A stretch of 7,277 bases of DNA from Pseudomonadota bacterium (GTDB lineage: Bacteria > Pseudomonadota > Alphaproteobacteria > Rhizobiales > Rhizobiaceae): assembly GCA_003242525.1 (NCBI GenBank), contig QGUU01000120.1, positions 1 through 7,277 on the forward strand. Reading direction: 5' to 3'. The notes under the pieces were generated by a model. It saw only the letters and a list, made by a program, of their open reading frames with translations, was not told the origin of the DNA and searched no databases. The position numbers and the translations under genes were made by a program. Of this stretch, positions 1 to 6,485 are shown one piece after another (within the stretch, counting starts at the first letter, position 1; every line of letters starts with the position of its first letter).

Positions 1-768
1 GGCCTGTATAAGGGCAAGCCCGTCAAGGGTTTGACGCAGGGTCTCACCAAGTCCGGCGGACGCAACAATTACGGCCGCATCACCGCCCGCTTCATTGGCG
101 GCGGCCACAAGCGGACGTATCGCATCATTGACTTCAAGCGCCGCAAGCTGGACGTCGTGGGCACGGTGGAGCGCATCGAATACGATCCCAATCGCTCGGC
201 TTTCATTGCGCTGGTCAAGTATGAGGACGGCGAGCTGAACTACATCATCGCGCCTCAGCGTCTTCAGGCGGGCGACAAGATCGTGGCCGGCGAGTCGGTT
301 GACGTGAAGCCGGGAAATGCGATGCCGCTTTCGGCCATGCCGGTCGGCACCATCGTTCACAATATCGAGCTGAAGCCCGGCAAGGGCGGCCAGATCGCCC
401 GCGCGGCTGGCGCCTATGCGCAGCTCGTGGGCCGCGATCAGGGCATGGCCATCCTTCGTCTGAACTCGGGCGAGCAGCGCATCGTACACGGTGCATGCTT
501 TGCCACGGTAGGCGCGGTGTCGAACCCCGATCACGCCAACATCAATGACGGCAAGGCCGGTCGCACCATCTGGCGCGGCAAGCGCCCCCACAATCGGGGC
601 GTCACCATGAACCCGGTCGATCACCCCCATGGCGGTGGTGAAGGCAGAACCTCTGGCGGTCGTCATCCGGTGACCCCGTGGGGCAAGCCGACCAAGGGCA
701 AGAGGACGCGGTCCAACAAGGCGACGGACAAGTTCATTGTGCGCTCGCGCCATGCCCGCAAGAGCTAA
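1..768 (+). CDS. rplB: 50S ribosomal protein L2 (5'-truncated by the window edge)
   Basis: L2 binds 23S rRNA, helps join the subunits and is needed for peptidyl-transferase activity. The frame is open from base 1 ([10 protein letters not shown]...), so the first in-frame TTG at 31 is not the real start. Aligned from memory with E. coli and rhizobial L2 (about 273-278 residues), roughly 22 N-terminal residues are missing; 255 are present. Visible family features are the KSGGRNN and [17 protein letters not shown] stretch of the N-terminal OB-like domain, the SH3-like middle with [10 protein letters not shown], and the signature [14 protein letters not shown] at bases 607-648, which carries the conserved histidines near the peptidyl-transferase centre. 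The C-terminal tail is basic and complete, ending in TAA. rpsS follows after 15 nt, the usual S10-operon order. No frameshift or missing key residue is seen. Only the missing start is uncertain. Confidence 0.98.
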   Translation, partial: GLYKGKPVKGLTQGLTKSGGRNNYGRITARFIGGGHKRTYRIIDFKRRKLDVVGTVERIEYDPNRSAFIALVKYEDGELNYIIAPQRLQAGDKIVAGESVDVKPGNAMPLSAMPVGTIVHNIELKPGKGGQIARAAGAYAQLVGRDQGMAILRLNSGEQRIVHGACFATVGAVSNPDHANINDGKAGRTIWRGKRPHNRGVTMNPVDHPHGGGEGRTSGGRHPVTPWGKPTKGKRTRSNKATDKFIVRSRHARKS

Positions 769-783
769 GAAGAGGTAGCTGAA

Positions 784-1062
784 GTGACCCGTTCAGTCTG
801 GAAAGGCCCGTTCGTTGACGGCTATCTGCTCAAGAAGGCAGACAAGGTTCGTGAAGGCGGCCGTAACGAAGTGATCAAGATGTGGAGCCGCCGCTCCACC
901 ATCCTGCCGCAGTTCGTTGGCCTTACCTTTGGTGTCTATAACGGCCAGAAACACGTCCCCGTTTCGGTGAGCGAGGACATGGTCGGCCACAAGTTCGGTG
1001 AGTTCGCTCCGACCCGTACCTATTACGGACATGGCGCGGACAAGAAGGCGAAGAGGAAGTAA
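784..1062 (+). CDS. rpsS: 30S ribosomal protein S19
   Basis: S19 sits in the 30S head with S13 and contacts the A-site tRNA region and bridge to the 50S. The 92-residue product matches the usual length of about 92. It shows [18 protein letters not shown] at the N-terminus, the [14 protein letters not shown] core at about residues 33-46, and the S19 signature [17 protein letters not shown] at about 67-83, followed by a basic tail. The start is GTG, the only non-ATG start among the fifteen genes whose starts are visible. It is supported by AAGAGG at 770-775, 8 nt upstream, and by the conserved N-terminus. It lies 15 nt after rplB and 2 nt before rplV, so translation is probably coupled to both. 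Confidence 0.98.
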   Translation: MTRSVWKGPFVDGYLLKKADKVREGGRNEVIKMWSRRSTILPQFVGLTFGVYNGQKHVPVSVSEDMVGHKFGEFAPTRTYYGHGADKKAKRK

Positions 1063-1064
1063 CG

Positions 1065-1454
1065 ATGGGCAAGGCCAAAGCTCCGCGCAGGCTTGCTGAC
1101 AACGAGGCGCGTGCCGTCCTGCGTACGATCCGCGTCAGCCCGCAGAAGCTGAACCTGGTTGCCGCCATGATCCGCGGCAAGAAGGTGGCGGCTGCGCTGA
1201 ACGACCTGGAATTCTCGCGCAAGCGCATCGCCGGCACCGTGAAGAAGACGCTGGAATCGGCAATCGCGAACGCCGAGAACAATCACGACCTCGATGTCGA
1301 TGCGCTGGTCGTAGCCGAGGCCTATGTTGGCAAGTCCATTGTCATGAAGCGTTTCCACGCTCGGGGCCGCGGCCGTGCAAGCCGCATCGAGAAACCGTTT
1401 TCGCACCTGACAATCGTCGTGCGGGAGGTCGAGGAAAAAGGGGAGGCCGCATAA
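1065..1454 (+). CDS. rplV: 50S ribosomal protein L22
   Basis: L22 contacts all 23S rRNA domains, and its long beta-hairpin lines the nascent-peptide exit tunnel. The product is 129 residues, slightly longer than the 110 of E. coli and normal for alphaproteobacteria. The globular part includes [19 protein letters not shown] at about 22-40; the hairpin spans about 85-110 ([20 protein letters not shown]). The Met-Lys-Arg triplet at 94-96 is intact; its deletion in E. coli L22 gives erythromycin resistance, so that lesion is absent. The start is ATG 2 nt after rpsS, with GAGGAAG at 1053-1059 inside the end of rpsS as ribosome-binding site. The stop TAA overlaps the rpsC start by one base (TAATG), a classic arrangement for reinitiation. 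Confidence 0.98.
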   Translation: MGKAKAPRRLADNEARAVLRTIRVSPQKLNLVAAMIRGKKVAAALNDLEFSRKRIAGTVKKTLESAIANAENNHDLDVDALVVAEAYVGKSIVMKRFHARGRGRASRIEKPFSHLTIVVREVEEKGEAA

Positions 1455-2167
1455 TGGGCCAGAAAATCAATCCGATCGGTTTTCGCCTCGGCATCAACCG
1501 TACGTGGGATTCGCGCTGGTACGCGAACACCGGCGACTACGGCAAGCTGCTGCACGAGGATCTCAAGATCCGTGAGTATCTTGAGAAGGAGCTGAAGCAG
1601 GCCGCCATTTCCAAGGTGGTCATCGAGCGTCCGCACAAGAAGTGCCGCGTGACGATTCATGCCGCGCGTCCTGGCCTCATCATTGGCAAGAAGGGCGCTG
1701 ACATCGAGAAGCTTCGCAGGAAGCTGACCGAGATGACCAAGTCGGAAACGCATCTCAACATTGTCGAGGTGCGCAAGCCGGAGATCGACGCCACGCTGGT
1801 TGCGCAGTCGATCGCCCAGCAGCTCGAGCGCCGCGTTGCGTTCCGCCGCGCCATGAAGCGCGCCGTGCAATCTGCCATGCGCCTGGGCGCCGAGGGCATC
1901 CGTATCAACTGCTCGGGCCGCCTTGGTGGCGCAGAGATCGCGCGCATGGAGTGGTATCGCGAGGGCCGGGTGCCGCTTCATACTCTGCGCGCGGACGTGG
2001 ATTACGGCACCGCTGAGGCGCAGACCGCCTACGGAACCTGCGGCGTCAAGGTCTGGGTGTTCAAGGGCGAGATCCTCGAGCACGACCCGATGGCGTCGGA
2101 ACGGCGCGCGACTGAGGGCGAGCCCGCCGGTGAGCGTTCCGGTGCTCGCCGTCGCGAGAACGCCTGA
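1454..2167 (+). CDS. rpsC: 30S ribosomal protein S3
   Basis: S3 is on the solvent side of the 30S head and, with S4 and S5, forms the mRNA entry pore. The product has 237 residues (E. coli 233). It begins [14 protein letters not shown], followed by a type-2 KH domain with [14 protein letters not shown] at about 74-87, whose G-K-K-G loop binds RNA. The C-terminal domain has [15 protein letters not shown] at 131-145; the two Arg and one Lys correspond to residues linked to ribosomal helicase activity in E. coli. [14 protein letters not shown] follows at about 194-207. The last 25 or so residues are a low-complexity Arg/Glu/Gly tail, variable in the family. A strong SD, GGGGAGG at 1440-1446 inside rplV, and the one-base overlap fix the start. 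Confidence 0.98.
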   Translation: MGQKINPIGFRLGINRTWDSRWYANTGDYGKLLHEDLKIREYLEKELKQAAISKVVIERPHKKCRVTIHAARPGLIIGKKGADIEKLRRKLTEMTKSETHLNIVEVRKPEIDATLVAQSIAQQLERRVAFRRAMKRAVQSAMRLGAEGIRINCSGRLGGAEIARMEWYREGRVPLHTLRADVDYGTAEAQTAYGTCGVKVWVFKGEILEHDPMASERRATEGEPAGERSGARRRENA

Positions 2168-2194
2168 CCCATTTGAGAATTTGGAGCAAGTAAG

Positions 2195-2608
2195 ATGCTG
2201 CAGCCGAAGCGCACAAAGTTCCGCAAGCAGTTCAAGGGCCGCATCCATGGTGCGGCCAAGGGCGGCACCGATCTGAATTTCGGCGGTTTCGGCCTGAAGG
2301 CGGTGGAGCCGAACCGCGTTACCGCGCGTGAGATCGAGGCGGCTCGCCGCGCGATCACTCGTGAGATGAAGCGTGCGGGCCGTGTCTGGATTCGCGTATT
2401 CCCGGATGTTCCGGTCACCTCGAAGCCCACCGAAGTGCGTATGGGCAAGGGGAAGGGCGCGGTGGACTATTGGGCGTGCCGCGTAAAGCCTGGCCGCATC
2501 ATGTTCGAGATCGATGGCGTTTCGGAAGAGGTCGCCCGGGAGGCGCTGCGCCTGGGCGCGGCCAAACTGTCGGTGCGTACCCGCTTCGTGCAGCGCATTG
2601 CCGAGTAA
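2195..2608 (+). CDS. rplP: 50S ribosomal protein L16
   Basis: L16 organises the A-site finger region of 23S rRNA and contacts aminoacyl-tRNA near the peptidyl-transferase centre. The product is 137 residues against 136 in E. coli. It starts with the near-invariant [11 protein letters not shown] and carries [17 protein letters not shown] at about 44-60, the WIRVFPD strand at 65-71 and the L16 signature RMGKGKG at 82-88. Arg82 corresponds to E. coli Arg81, the residue hydroxylated by the YcfD oxygenase; whether this host has that enzyme cannot be told here. The 27-nt gap after rpsC holds GGAG at 2183-2186, 8 nt before the ATG. The TAA stop leads directly into the rpmC ribosome-binding site. Confidence 0.98.
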   Translation: MLQPKRTKFRKQFKGRIHGAAKGGTDLNFGGFGLKAVEPNRVTAREIEAARRAITREMKRAGRVWIRVFPDVPVTSKPTEVRMGKGKGAVDYWACRVKPGRIMFEIDGVSEEVAREALRLGAAKLSVRTRFVQRIAE

Positions 2609-2619
2609 GGAAGCTGAAA

Positions 2620-2820
2620 ATGAAAGCCGAAGAACTCCGTTCGAAGACGCAGGATCAGCTTGCCGATGAACTGGCAGCGCTGAAGAAGGAACAGTTCAAC
2701 CTGCGGTTCCAGAAGGCGACCGGCCAGCTGGAGAAGACCGCGCGTGTAAAGCAAGTTCGCCGCGACATCGCGCGCATAAAGACCATTGCGGCCGAAAAAG
2801 CCGCCGCCAAGAAGGCTTAA
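2620..2820 (+). CDS. rpmC: 50S ribosomal protein L29
   Basis: L29 is a small helical-hairpin protein beside the exit tunnel, where with L23 it forms the docking area for trigger factor and signal recognition particle. The product is 66 residues, within the family range of about 63-70. The frame is open upstream to a GTG at 2470, but that would overlap most of the rplP end and add an unrelated segment. The ATG at 2620 gives the standard [10 protein letters not shown] start and has AAGGAAG at 2607-2613 as SD. Two helices are visible: about 3-33 ([15 protein letters not shown]) and 40-58, joined by the conserved KATGQLEKT turn. A basic Ala/Lys tail ends the protein. It lies 11 nt after rplP and 11 nt before rpsQ. 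Confidence 0.96.
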   Translation: MKAEELRSKTQDQLADELAALKKEQFNLRFQKATGQLEKTARVKQVRRDIARIKTIAAEKAAAKKA

Positions 2821-2831
2821 GGACGAAGATC

Positions 2832-3095
2832 ATGCCAAAGCGCATCCTGCAGGGCACTGTCGTCAGCGACAAGAACGATAAGACTGTTGTGGTCAAGGTC
2901 GAGCGCCGCTTCACCCATCCGGTAATGAAGAAGACCGTGCGCATGTCGAAGAAGTACAAGGCTCACGACGAGAACAATGTCCACAAGGTTGGCGATGTAG
3001 TGTTCATCCAGGAGTCGGCCCCGATCTCCAGGGACAAGCGTTGGGTTGTCCTGACCCAGGCTCAGGCCGAGCAGGCTGAAGCCAAGGCACAATAG
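2832..3095 (+). CDS. rpsQ: 30S ribosomal protein S17
   Basis: S17 is a primary 16S rRNA-binding protein with an OB fold that nucleates assembly of the 5' domain. The product is 87 residues, slightly longer than the 84 of E. coli. [20 protein letters not shown] forms the first strands. The basic loop [22 protein letters not shown] follows at about 25-46, and the family signature [18 protein letters not shown] at about 54-71. The last 14 residues are an Ala/Gln/Glu tail beyond the fold. The start is set by AAGGA at 2819-2823, overlapping the rpmC stop, 8 nt upstream. In E. coli rpsQ ends the S10 operon; here a 65-nt spacer follows before rplN, and no convincing terminator is present. Confidence 0.98.
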   Translation: MPKRILQGTVVSDKNDKTVVVKVERRFTHPVMKKTVRMSKKYKAHDENNVHKVGDVVFIQESAPISRDKRWVVLTQAQAEQAEAKAQ

Positions 3096-3160
3096 ACCGG
3101 ATTTTGAACAGACCGGGGAGGGCTTGCCTCTCCCGATAGAAAAGAAGAAGGCGGCCAGTC
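3096..3160 (+). other. S10/spc junction spacer with small GC hairpin
   Basis: This 65-nt spacer between rpsQ and rplN is where the separate S10 and spc operons meet in E. coli. A stem of GGGAGGG-type sequence is visible: GGGAG at 3116-3120 pairs with CTCCC at 3130-3134, extended by GG 3121-3122 with CC 3127-3128 across a bulged T, closing a CTTG loop. It is followed by an A-rich run, not a T tract, so it does not look like an intrinsic terminator. AGACCGG occurs twice, at 3094-3100 and 3110-3116. The spacer's end carries the rplN SD, AAGAAGG at 3145-3151. I found no credible -35/-10 pair. Read-through transcription is inferred. Confidence 0.55.
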
Positions 3161-3529
3161 ATGATTCAGATGCAAACAAACCTCGACGTCGCGGACAATT
3201 CCGGCGCGCGTCGTGTCATGTGCATCAAGGTGCTGGGCGGCTCGAAGCGGAAATACGCCTCCGTCGGCGACATCATCGTGGTGTCGATCAAGGAAGCCAT
3301 TCCGCGCGGCCGCGTCAAGAAGGGCGATGTGATGAAGGCCGTGGTGGTGCGTACCGCCAAGGACATCCGCCGTCCGGACGGCAGCGTGATCCGTTTCGAC
3401 AAGAACGCGGCCGTTCTCGTCGACAACAAGAGAGAGCCGGTGGGCACGCGTATCTTCGGCCCGGTTCCGCGCGAACTTCGCGCCAAGAACCACATGAAGA
3501 TCATCTCGCTGGCGCCTGAAGTGCTGTAA
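3161..3529 (+). CDS. rplN: 50S ribosomal protein L14
   Basis: L14 binds 23S rRNA at the subunit interface and is the docking site for the silencing factor RsfS. The product is exactly 122 residues, the usual length. It starts [20 protein letters not shown], and the beta-barrel includes [17 protein letters not shown] at about 32-48 and [11 protein letters not shown] at about 55-65. The C-terminal part has [10 protein letters not shown], then [13 protein letters not shown] at about 95-107. The ATG at 3161 has a purine-rich SD 9 nt upstream; an overlapping frame starting at TTG 3124 reads a different phase and is not real. In the E. coli layout this gene opens the spc operon. It is followed after 12 nt by rplX. 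Confidence 0.98.
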   Translation: MIQMQTNLDVADNSGARRVMCIKVLGGSKRKYASVGDIIVVSIKEAIPRGRVKKGDVMKAVVVRTAKDIRRPDGSVIRFDKNAAVLVDNKREPVGTRIFGPVPRELRAKNHMKIISLAPEVL

Positions 3530-3541
3530 GGAACCGGAAAA

Positions 3542-3856
3542 ATGCAAAAGATCCGTAGGGGCGACAAAGTCGTCGTGCTTTCCGGCAAGGACAAGGGCCG
3601 TTCCGGCGAAGTTCTGTCCGTGCAGCCGAAGGAAAACACCGCCATCGTGCGCGGAATCAACATGGTCGTTCGCCATCAGCGTCAGACCCAGACGCAGGAA
3701 GGTGGGCTGATCCGCAAGGAAGCGCCGATCCACCTTTCGAACCTTGCCGTTGCCGACCCCAAGGACGGCAAGCCGACCCGCGTTGGCTTCAGGTTCGAGA
3801 AGGACGGCAAGAAGGTGCGCTTTGCCAAGCGCTCGGGAGAAACGATCAATGGCTAA
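3542..3856 (+). CDS. rplX: 50S ribosomal protein L24
   Basis: L24 is an assembly initiator that binds the 5' domain of 23S rRNA and sits near the tunnel exit. The product is 104 residues, matching E. coli. A KOW motif lies at about residues 3-31 ([20 protein letters not shown]), the hallmark of the family. [20 protein letters not shown] follows at about 41-60, the region of the loop reaching the tunnel exit, then [11 protein letters not shown]. The start is ATG with AAGGA at 3528-3532, overlapping the rplN stop. Its last three codons and stop overlap rplE by 8 nt, the largest overlap in the window. Confidence 0.98.
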   Translation: MQKIRRGDKVVVLSGKDKGRSGEVLSVQPKENTAIVRGINMVVRHQRQTQTQEGGLIRKEAPIHLSNLAVADPKDGKPTRVGFRFEKDGKKVRFAKRSGETING

Positions 3857-4421
3857 TGCAGCTCGGGCGGAAGCCAAGAATACGCCGCGCCTGAAGAAGG
3901 TCTATAATGAGACCATCAAGAAGGCGCTGCAGGAGCAGTTCAAGTACGAGAACGAGATGCAGATCCCGCGTCTTGAGAAGATCGTGCTGAACATGGGTAT
4001 CGGCGAGGCCACGGGCGATTCCAAGAAGCCGACGGTCGCCGCCGAGGACCTTGCCCTGATCGCCGGCCAGAAGGCCGTTGTGACACGTGCCCGCAAGTCG
4101 ATCGCCTCCTTCAAGGTGCGCGAAGGCATGCCGATCGGCGCCAAGGTGACGCTGCGCAACGAGCGCATGTACGAATTTCTGGATCGCCTGGTCAACATCG
4201 CGCTTCCGCGCGTTCGCGACTTCCGCGGCCTGAACCCCAAGAGCTTCGACGGCCGTGGCAACTACGCCATGGGCATCAAGGAGCACATCGTGTTTCCAGA
4301 GATCAACTACGACAAGGTCGATCAGATCTGGGGCATGGACATCATCGTTTGTACGACTGCCAAGACGGATGATGAGGCCAGGGCGCTGCTCAAGGCCTTC
4401 AACTTCCCCTTCCGGCAGTAA
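3849..4421 (+). CDS. rplE: 50S ribosomal protein L5
   Basis: L5 belongs to the 5S rRNA complex of the central protuberance and contacts P-site tRNA. The product from ATG 3849 is 190 residues, versus 179 in E. coli; the additional ~11 residues ([11 protein letters not shown]) are typical of alphaproteobacterial L5 and precede the common [11 protein letters not shown] segment. The signature [13 protein letters not shown] is at 42-54, the 5S-contacting [21 protein letters not shown] at about 80-100, and [20 protein letters not shown] at about 124-143. Longer in-frame extensions upstream to 3744 would lie inside rplX and look non-native. The start lies inside rplX, so translation is probably coupled to it. 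No space remains for a separate leader. Confidence 0.97.
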   Translation: MANAARAEAKNTPRLKKVYNETIKKALQEQFKYENEMQIPRLEKIVLNMGIGEATGDSKKPTVAAEDLALIAGQKAVVTRARKSIASFKVREGMPIGAKVTLRNERMYEFLDRLVNIALPRVRDFRGLNPKSFDGRGNYAMGIKEHIVFPEINYDKVDQIWGMDIIVCTTAKTDDEARALLKAFNFPFRQ

Positions 4422-4447
4422 CGGCAGCGAGCAAAGGATAATCTGAT

Positions 4448-4753
4448 ATGGCAAAGACCAGCTCAGTCGAGAAGAACAAGCGTCGGCGCAAGCTCGTCGC
4501 TCAATATGCTGCCAAGCGCGCGGCCCTCAAGGCCATCGTGATGGACCAGTCCAAGCCGATGGAAGAGCGCTTCCGTGCCCAGCTCAAGCTGTCGGCACTG
4601 CCGCGCAATTCGGCCAAGACCCGCATCCGTAACCGCTGCGAGGTGACGGGACGTCCGCGCGCGTTCTATCGCAAGCTCGGCCTGTCGCGTGTTGCGCTGA
4701 GAGAGCTTGGCAACAAGGGGCAGATCCCCGGCCTGGTCAAGTCGAGCTGGTAA
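4448..4753 (+). CDS. rpsN: 30S ribosomal protein S14 (zinc-independent, 101-residue form)
   Basis: S14 is a late-assembling protein of the 30S head, beside S3 and S10. The product is 101 residues, the length of the long C-minus form found in E. coli and alphaproteobacteria. The segment [21 protein letters not shown] at about 56-76 retains only one cysteine (Cys64). The two C-x-x-C pairs that bind zinc in the short form are absent, so this paralogue should not need zinc. The C-terminal block [23 protein letters not shown] is standard. The start has AAAGGA at 4433-4438, 9 nt upstream, in a 26-nt gap after rplE. The stop codon TAA merges into the strong SD of rpsH. Confidence 0.98.
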   Translation: MAKTSSVEKNKRRRKLVAQYAAKRAALKAIVMDQSKPMEERFRAQLKLSALPRNSAKTRIRNRCEVTGRPRAFYRKLGLSRVALRELGNKGQIPGLVKSSW

Positions 4754-4758
4754 GGAGG
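4752..4758 (+). promoter_or_regulatory. Strong Shine-Dalgarno deciding the rpsH start
   Basis: AAGGAGG here is the best anti-SD match in the window and overlaps the rpsN stop codon. It lies 7 nt before the ATG at 4766 but only 2 nt before another ATG at 4761. The earlier ATG reads four codons to a TGA at 4773, so spacing and frame both select 4766 as the rpsH start. Confidence 0.85.
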
Positions 4759-4765
4759 ACATGAG

Positions 4766-5164
4766 ATGTCACTGAGCGATCCTCTCGGCGATATGCTGAC
4801 CCGCATCCGCAATGCCTATGGGCGCAGGAAGTCGACGGTGTCGACGCCCGGCTCAAGGCTGCGCGCCCGTGTCCTCGAAGTGCTGAAGTCGGAAGGCTAT
4901 ATCCGCGACTACAGCCAGATCGACTTCGACAACGGCAAGTCGGAGCTTTCAATCGAGCTGAAGTATTTCGACGGCAAGCCGGTTGTGCGCGAGATTGCAC
5001 GCGTCTCCAAGCCTGGCCGCCGCGTCTATGTTTCGGCGAAATCCATCCCGCATGTGGCCAATGGTCTTGGCATTGCCATCCTTTCCACGCCGAAGGGCGT
5101 CATGGCAGACCATGAGGCGCGCGAGCAGAATGTCGGTGGCGAGATCCTCTGCCAGGTATTCTGA
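4766..5164 (+). CDS. rpsH: 30S ribosomal protein S8
   Basis: S8 is a primary binder of the 16S rRNA central domain (helix 21). In E. coli it also represses its own operon by binding spc mRNA near rplE. The product is 132 residues, normal for the family (about 130). It opens [20 protein letters not shown], the N-terminal alpha-beta domain. The C-terminal RNA-binding domain contains [16 protein letters not shown] at 100-115, the S8 signature, and ends GGEILCQVF. The start is set by AAGGAGG at 4752-4758. It is followed by the first long gap in the window (109 nt), which holds a stem-loop. Whether this S8 regulates the operon cannot be shown from sequence; see the finding at rplX/rplE. Confidence 0.98.
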   Translation: MSLSDPLGDMLTRIRNAYGRRKSTVSTPGSRLRARVLEVLKSEGYIRDYSQIDFDNGKSELSIELKYFDGKPVVREIARVSKPGRRVYVSAKSIPHVANGLGIAILSTPKGVMADHEAREQNVGGEILCQVF

Positions 5165-5273
5165 GGTGGATGATCGGTGGTGAACGCGAACGGAGACCAG
5201 TAAGCCTGGCGCGCTGTGCTTCTCCGTTTTCGTTTTCACCATGCGCAGATGTTAAGGAAAGAGGAGACAAGAA
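5165..5273 (+). other. Intergenic gap rpsH-rplF
   Basis: This 109-nt gap has no plausible gene. It begins with GGTGGATG at 5165-5172, contains a 66-nt imperfect inverted repeat (5177-5242, listed separately), and ends in a purine-rich leader with the rplF SD GAGGAGA at 5261-5267, 6 nt before the start. No T tract follows the hairpin, so termination is not expected. I saw no convincing promoter. Confidence 0.7.
5177..5242 (+). repeat. Imperfect inverted repeat / stem-loop upstream of rplF
   Basis: The arms can be paired by eye. GTGGTGAA at 5177-5184 pairs with TTCACCAT at 5235-5242 (one G-U). CGAA at 5187-5190 pairs with TTCG at 5229-5232. CGGAGA at 5191-5196 pairs with TCTCCG at 5221-5226. 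A 2x2 internal loop and a TT bulge separate the blocks, giving 18 base pairs in all. The 24-nt apical region can itself form CCAG 5197-5200 with CTGG 5206-5209. It lies 12 nt after the rpsH stop. It could be an mRNA stabiliser or pause element, or a copy of a dispersed intergenic repeat. Function is unknown. Confidence 0.7.
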
Positions 5274-5807
5274 ATGTCTCGTATTGGAAAGAAACCTGTT
5301 CCGGTGCCGCAGGGCGTGACCGCATCGGTCGAGGGCCAGACGGTCATTGCCAAGGGGCCGAAGGGCGAGCTGAAGTTCGTGGTCAACGAAGAGGTACTCG
5401 TCAGGATGGAGAATGGCGAGATCGCCGTTGAGCCGCGCGACCAGTCCCGGACCGCACGCTCGAAATGGGGCATGTCCCGGACTCAGATCGCGAACATCCT
5501 GACAGGTGTGAAGGAAGGCTTCGAAAAGAAGCTGGAAATCTCCGGCGTCGGTTACCGCGCCGCCATGCAGGGCAAGGACCTTCAGCTTGCGCTCGGGTTT
5601 TCGCACGACGTGATCTACAAGGCACCGGAAGGCATCACCATCAGCGTGCCAAAGCCGACCGAAATCACGGTCTCGGGCATCGACAAGCAGCAGGTCGGCC
5701 AGGTTGCGGCGGAGATCCGCGAATTCCGCAGCCCCGAGCCCTACAAGGGCAAGGGCGTGCGCTATGCGGGTGAGAAGATCGTCCGCAAGGAAGGCAAGAA
5801 GAAGTAA
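5274..5807 (+). CDS. rplF: 50S ribosomal protein L6
   Basis: L6 binds 23S rRNA near the sarcin-ricin loop and the base of the L7/L12 stalk, close to the factor-binding site. The product is 177 residues, the same as E. coli. Two tandem L6-type alpha-beta domains are visible, about 1-82 and 83-177, with [15 protein letters not shown] at the start and [14 protein letters not shown] at about 87-100 opening the second. The L6 signature [11 protein letters not shown] is at 154-164, followed by a Lys-rich tail. A clear SD (GAGGAGA, 6 nt spacing) supports the ATG. Unlike the tightly packed genes before it, rplF sits between two long gaps that each carry a stem-loop, so its expression could be set partly independently; this is inference only. 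Confidence 0.98.
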   Translation: MSRIGKKPVPVPQGVTASVEGQTVIAKGPKGELKFVVNEEVLVRMENGEIAVEPRDQSRTARSKWGMSRTQIANILTGVKEGFEKKLEISGVGYRAAMQGKDLQLALGFSHDVIYKAPEGITISVPKPTEITVSGIDKQQVGQVAAEIREFRSPEPYKGKGVRYAGEKIVRKEGKKK

Positions 5808-5810
5808 GCA

Positions 5811-5831
5811 GTGAATGGTGGATGGTAAATA
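5811..5831 (+). repeat. Three degenerate tandem heptamers
   Basis: GTGAATG (5811-5817), GTGGATG (5818-5824) and GTAAATA (5825-5831) fit the loose unit GT-R-R-AT-R. Their complement matches the ATTCACC-like heptamers I recall from intergenic regions of several bacteria, including rhizobial relatives. Three imperfect units are weak evidence on their own; pairing of the last two with 5880-5892 makes the case stronger. Confidence 0.45.
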
Positions 5832-5892
5832 GCGGAGAGGGCAGGGCGGCGTGCCGCTTTCTGATCCGGCGGTTTTCCCATTTACCGTTCGT
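5818..5892 (+). repeat. Stem-loop downstream of rplF
   Basis: GTGGATGGTAAAT at 5818-5830 can pair with ATTTACCGTTCGT at 5880-5892 over 13 base pairs, five of them G-U. The inner GGTAAAT/ATTTACC block is a perfect 7 bp. Nested inside, AGGGCGG at 5843-5849 pairs with CCGCTTT at 5854-5860 around a CGTG loop (two G-U). The element begins 10 nt after the rplF stop, nearly the same offset as the stem-loop after rpsH. No T tract follows, so it is not an ordinary intrinsic terminator. Confidence 0.6.
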
Positions 5893-5978
5893 AGAGTTAA
5901 ACGCCACGGGGCATTGTCGCGGGAGGTTCAGCCTACCGCATATGGCAAGCCCCGGTTTATGAAGGCAGGAACAGAACG

Positions 5979-6338
5979 ATGGCACAAAAGAAGGCTACCC
6001 AGCGCCGTTCGCAACGCATCCGCCGGCAGATCAAGGCGGTTGCCAATGGCCGCCCGCGGCTTTCGGTTCACCGCACGTCGAAGAACATTTACGCCCAGGT
6101 AATCGATGACAGCCGTGGCCATACGCTGGCAGCCGCGTCGACCCTGGAGAAGGAGTTCAAGGCTTCGAAGAAGACGGGCGCTGACGCCGCCGCCGCTGCC
6201 GCTGTCGGCAAGCTGGTCGCAGAGCGGGCGCTCAAGGCGGGTGTCAAGGAGGTCGTCTTCGATCGTGGCGCCTATATTTACCATGGCCGCATCAAGGCGC
6301 TGGCCGAAGCCGCTCGCGAAGGCGGCCTGAGCTTCTAG
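5979..6338 (+). CDS. rplR: 50S ribosomal protein L18
   Basis: L18 binds 5S rRNA and, with L5, anchors it in the central protuberance. The product is 119 residues, in the family range of 117-120. It opens with the basic arm [20 protein letters not shown], then [20 protein letters not shown] at about 25-44. An alanine-rich helix, [18 protein letters not shown], spans about 68-85, and the signature [20 protein letters not shown] is at about 93-112, ending GGLSF as in most L18 proteins. The ATG start is supported by a purine run ending 8 nt upstream. The gene stands apart, 171 nt after rplF and 147 nt before rpsE, which is looser spacing than in E. coli. Confidence 0.98.
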   Translation: MAQKKATQRRSQRIRRQIKAVANGRPRLSVHRTSKNIYAQVIDDSRGHTLAAASTLEKEFKASKKTGADAAAAAAVGKLVAERALKAGVKEVVFDRGAYIYHGRIKALAEAAREGGLSF

Positions 6339-6485
6339 GCCTGCGTTCCGGATGTGTCCTCGAAAGGGGGCTGACATTTCGGGATGGATCGGGCAGAAGA
6401 CGTCTGTTTTTCACCGCCGGCGGCCTGATGTTGGGGCGCCGGCATTTAGCAACCCGTGCTTCCGGAAAAGAACAAGGATCAGGAC
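6339..6485 (+). other. Intergenic gap rplR-rpsE with GC hairpin
   Basis: This 147-nt gap has no supported gene. A weak stem GCAGA 6393-6397 / TCTGT 6403-6407 (loop AGACG) is followed by five Ts at 6407-6411. Four Watson-Crick pairs and one G-U are too few for a confident terminator. Just downstream, GCCGGCG at 6416-6422 pairs perfectly with CGCCGGC at 6437-6443; three more inner pairs are possible across a bulged G. The rpsE SD, AAGGA at 6475-6479, closes the gap. Confidence 0.55.

Larger units (their letters stand above)
5808..5978 (+). other. Intergenic gap rplF-rplR
   Basis: At 171 nt this is the longest non-coding stretch here. The first half (5811-5892) holds degenerate heptamers and an inverted repeat, listed separately. 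The second half (5893-5978) shows no clear structure. TTGTCG at 5914-5919 with CATATG at 5939-5944 is a poor promoter-like pair (19-nt spacer) and I do not call it. The rplR SD is the AAGG/AGGA purine run at 5962-5970. Frames that cross the gap have no recognisable product. Confidence 0.65.

Noticed and set aside
1344..1352. Check for the macrolide-resistance Met-Lys-Arg deletion in L22
   Set aside because: The triplet is intact, so there is no sign of that resistance change.
1322..2248. A 308-codon open frame on the minus strand opposite rplV and rpsC
   Set aside because: It is antisense to well-conserved ribosomal genes, has Leu/Ala/His-rich composition typical of a GC-biased shadow frame, no recognisable domain and no operon context.
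2470..2619. N-terminal extension of rpmC to an upstream GTG
   Set aside because: It would overlap rplP in another frame and precede the standard MKAEELR start, which has its own SD.
3062..3877. A 271-codon open frame on the minus strand opposite rplN and rplX
   Set aside because: Same shadow-frame pattern; the plus-strand genes fully account for the codon bias and conservation.
5914..5944. Possible promoter TTGTCG / CATATG in the rplF-rplR gap
   Set aside because: The -10 match is poor, the 19-nt spacer is long, and such pairs are expected by chance in this much sequence.
5928..6377. Minus-strand frame covering rplR and its flanks
   Set aside because: It is antisense to rplR with no recognisable product; composition fits a shadow of the plus-strand gene.
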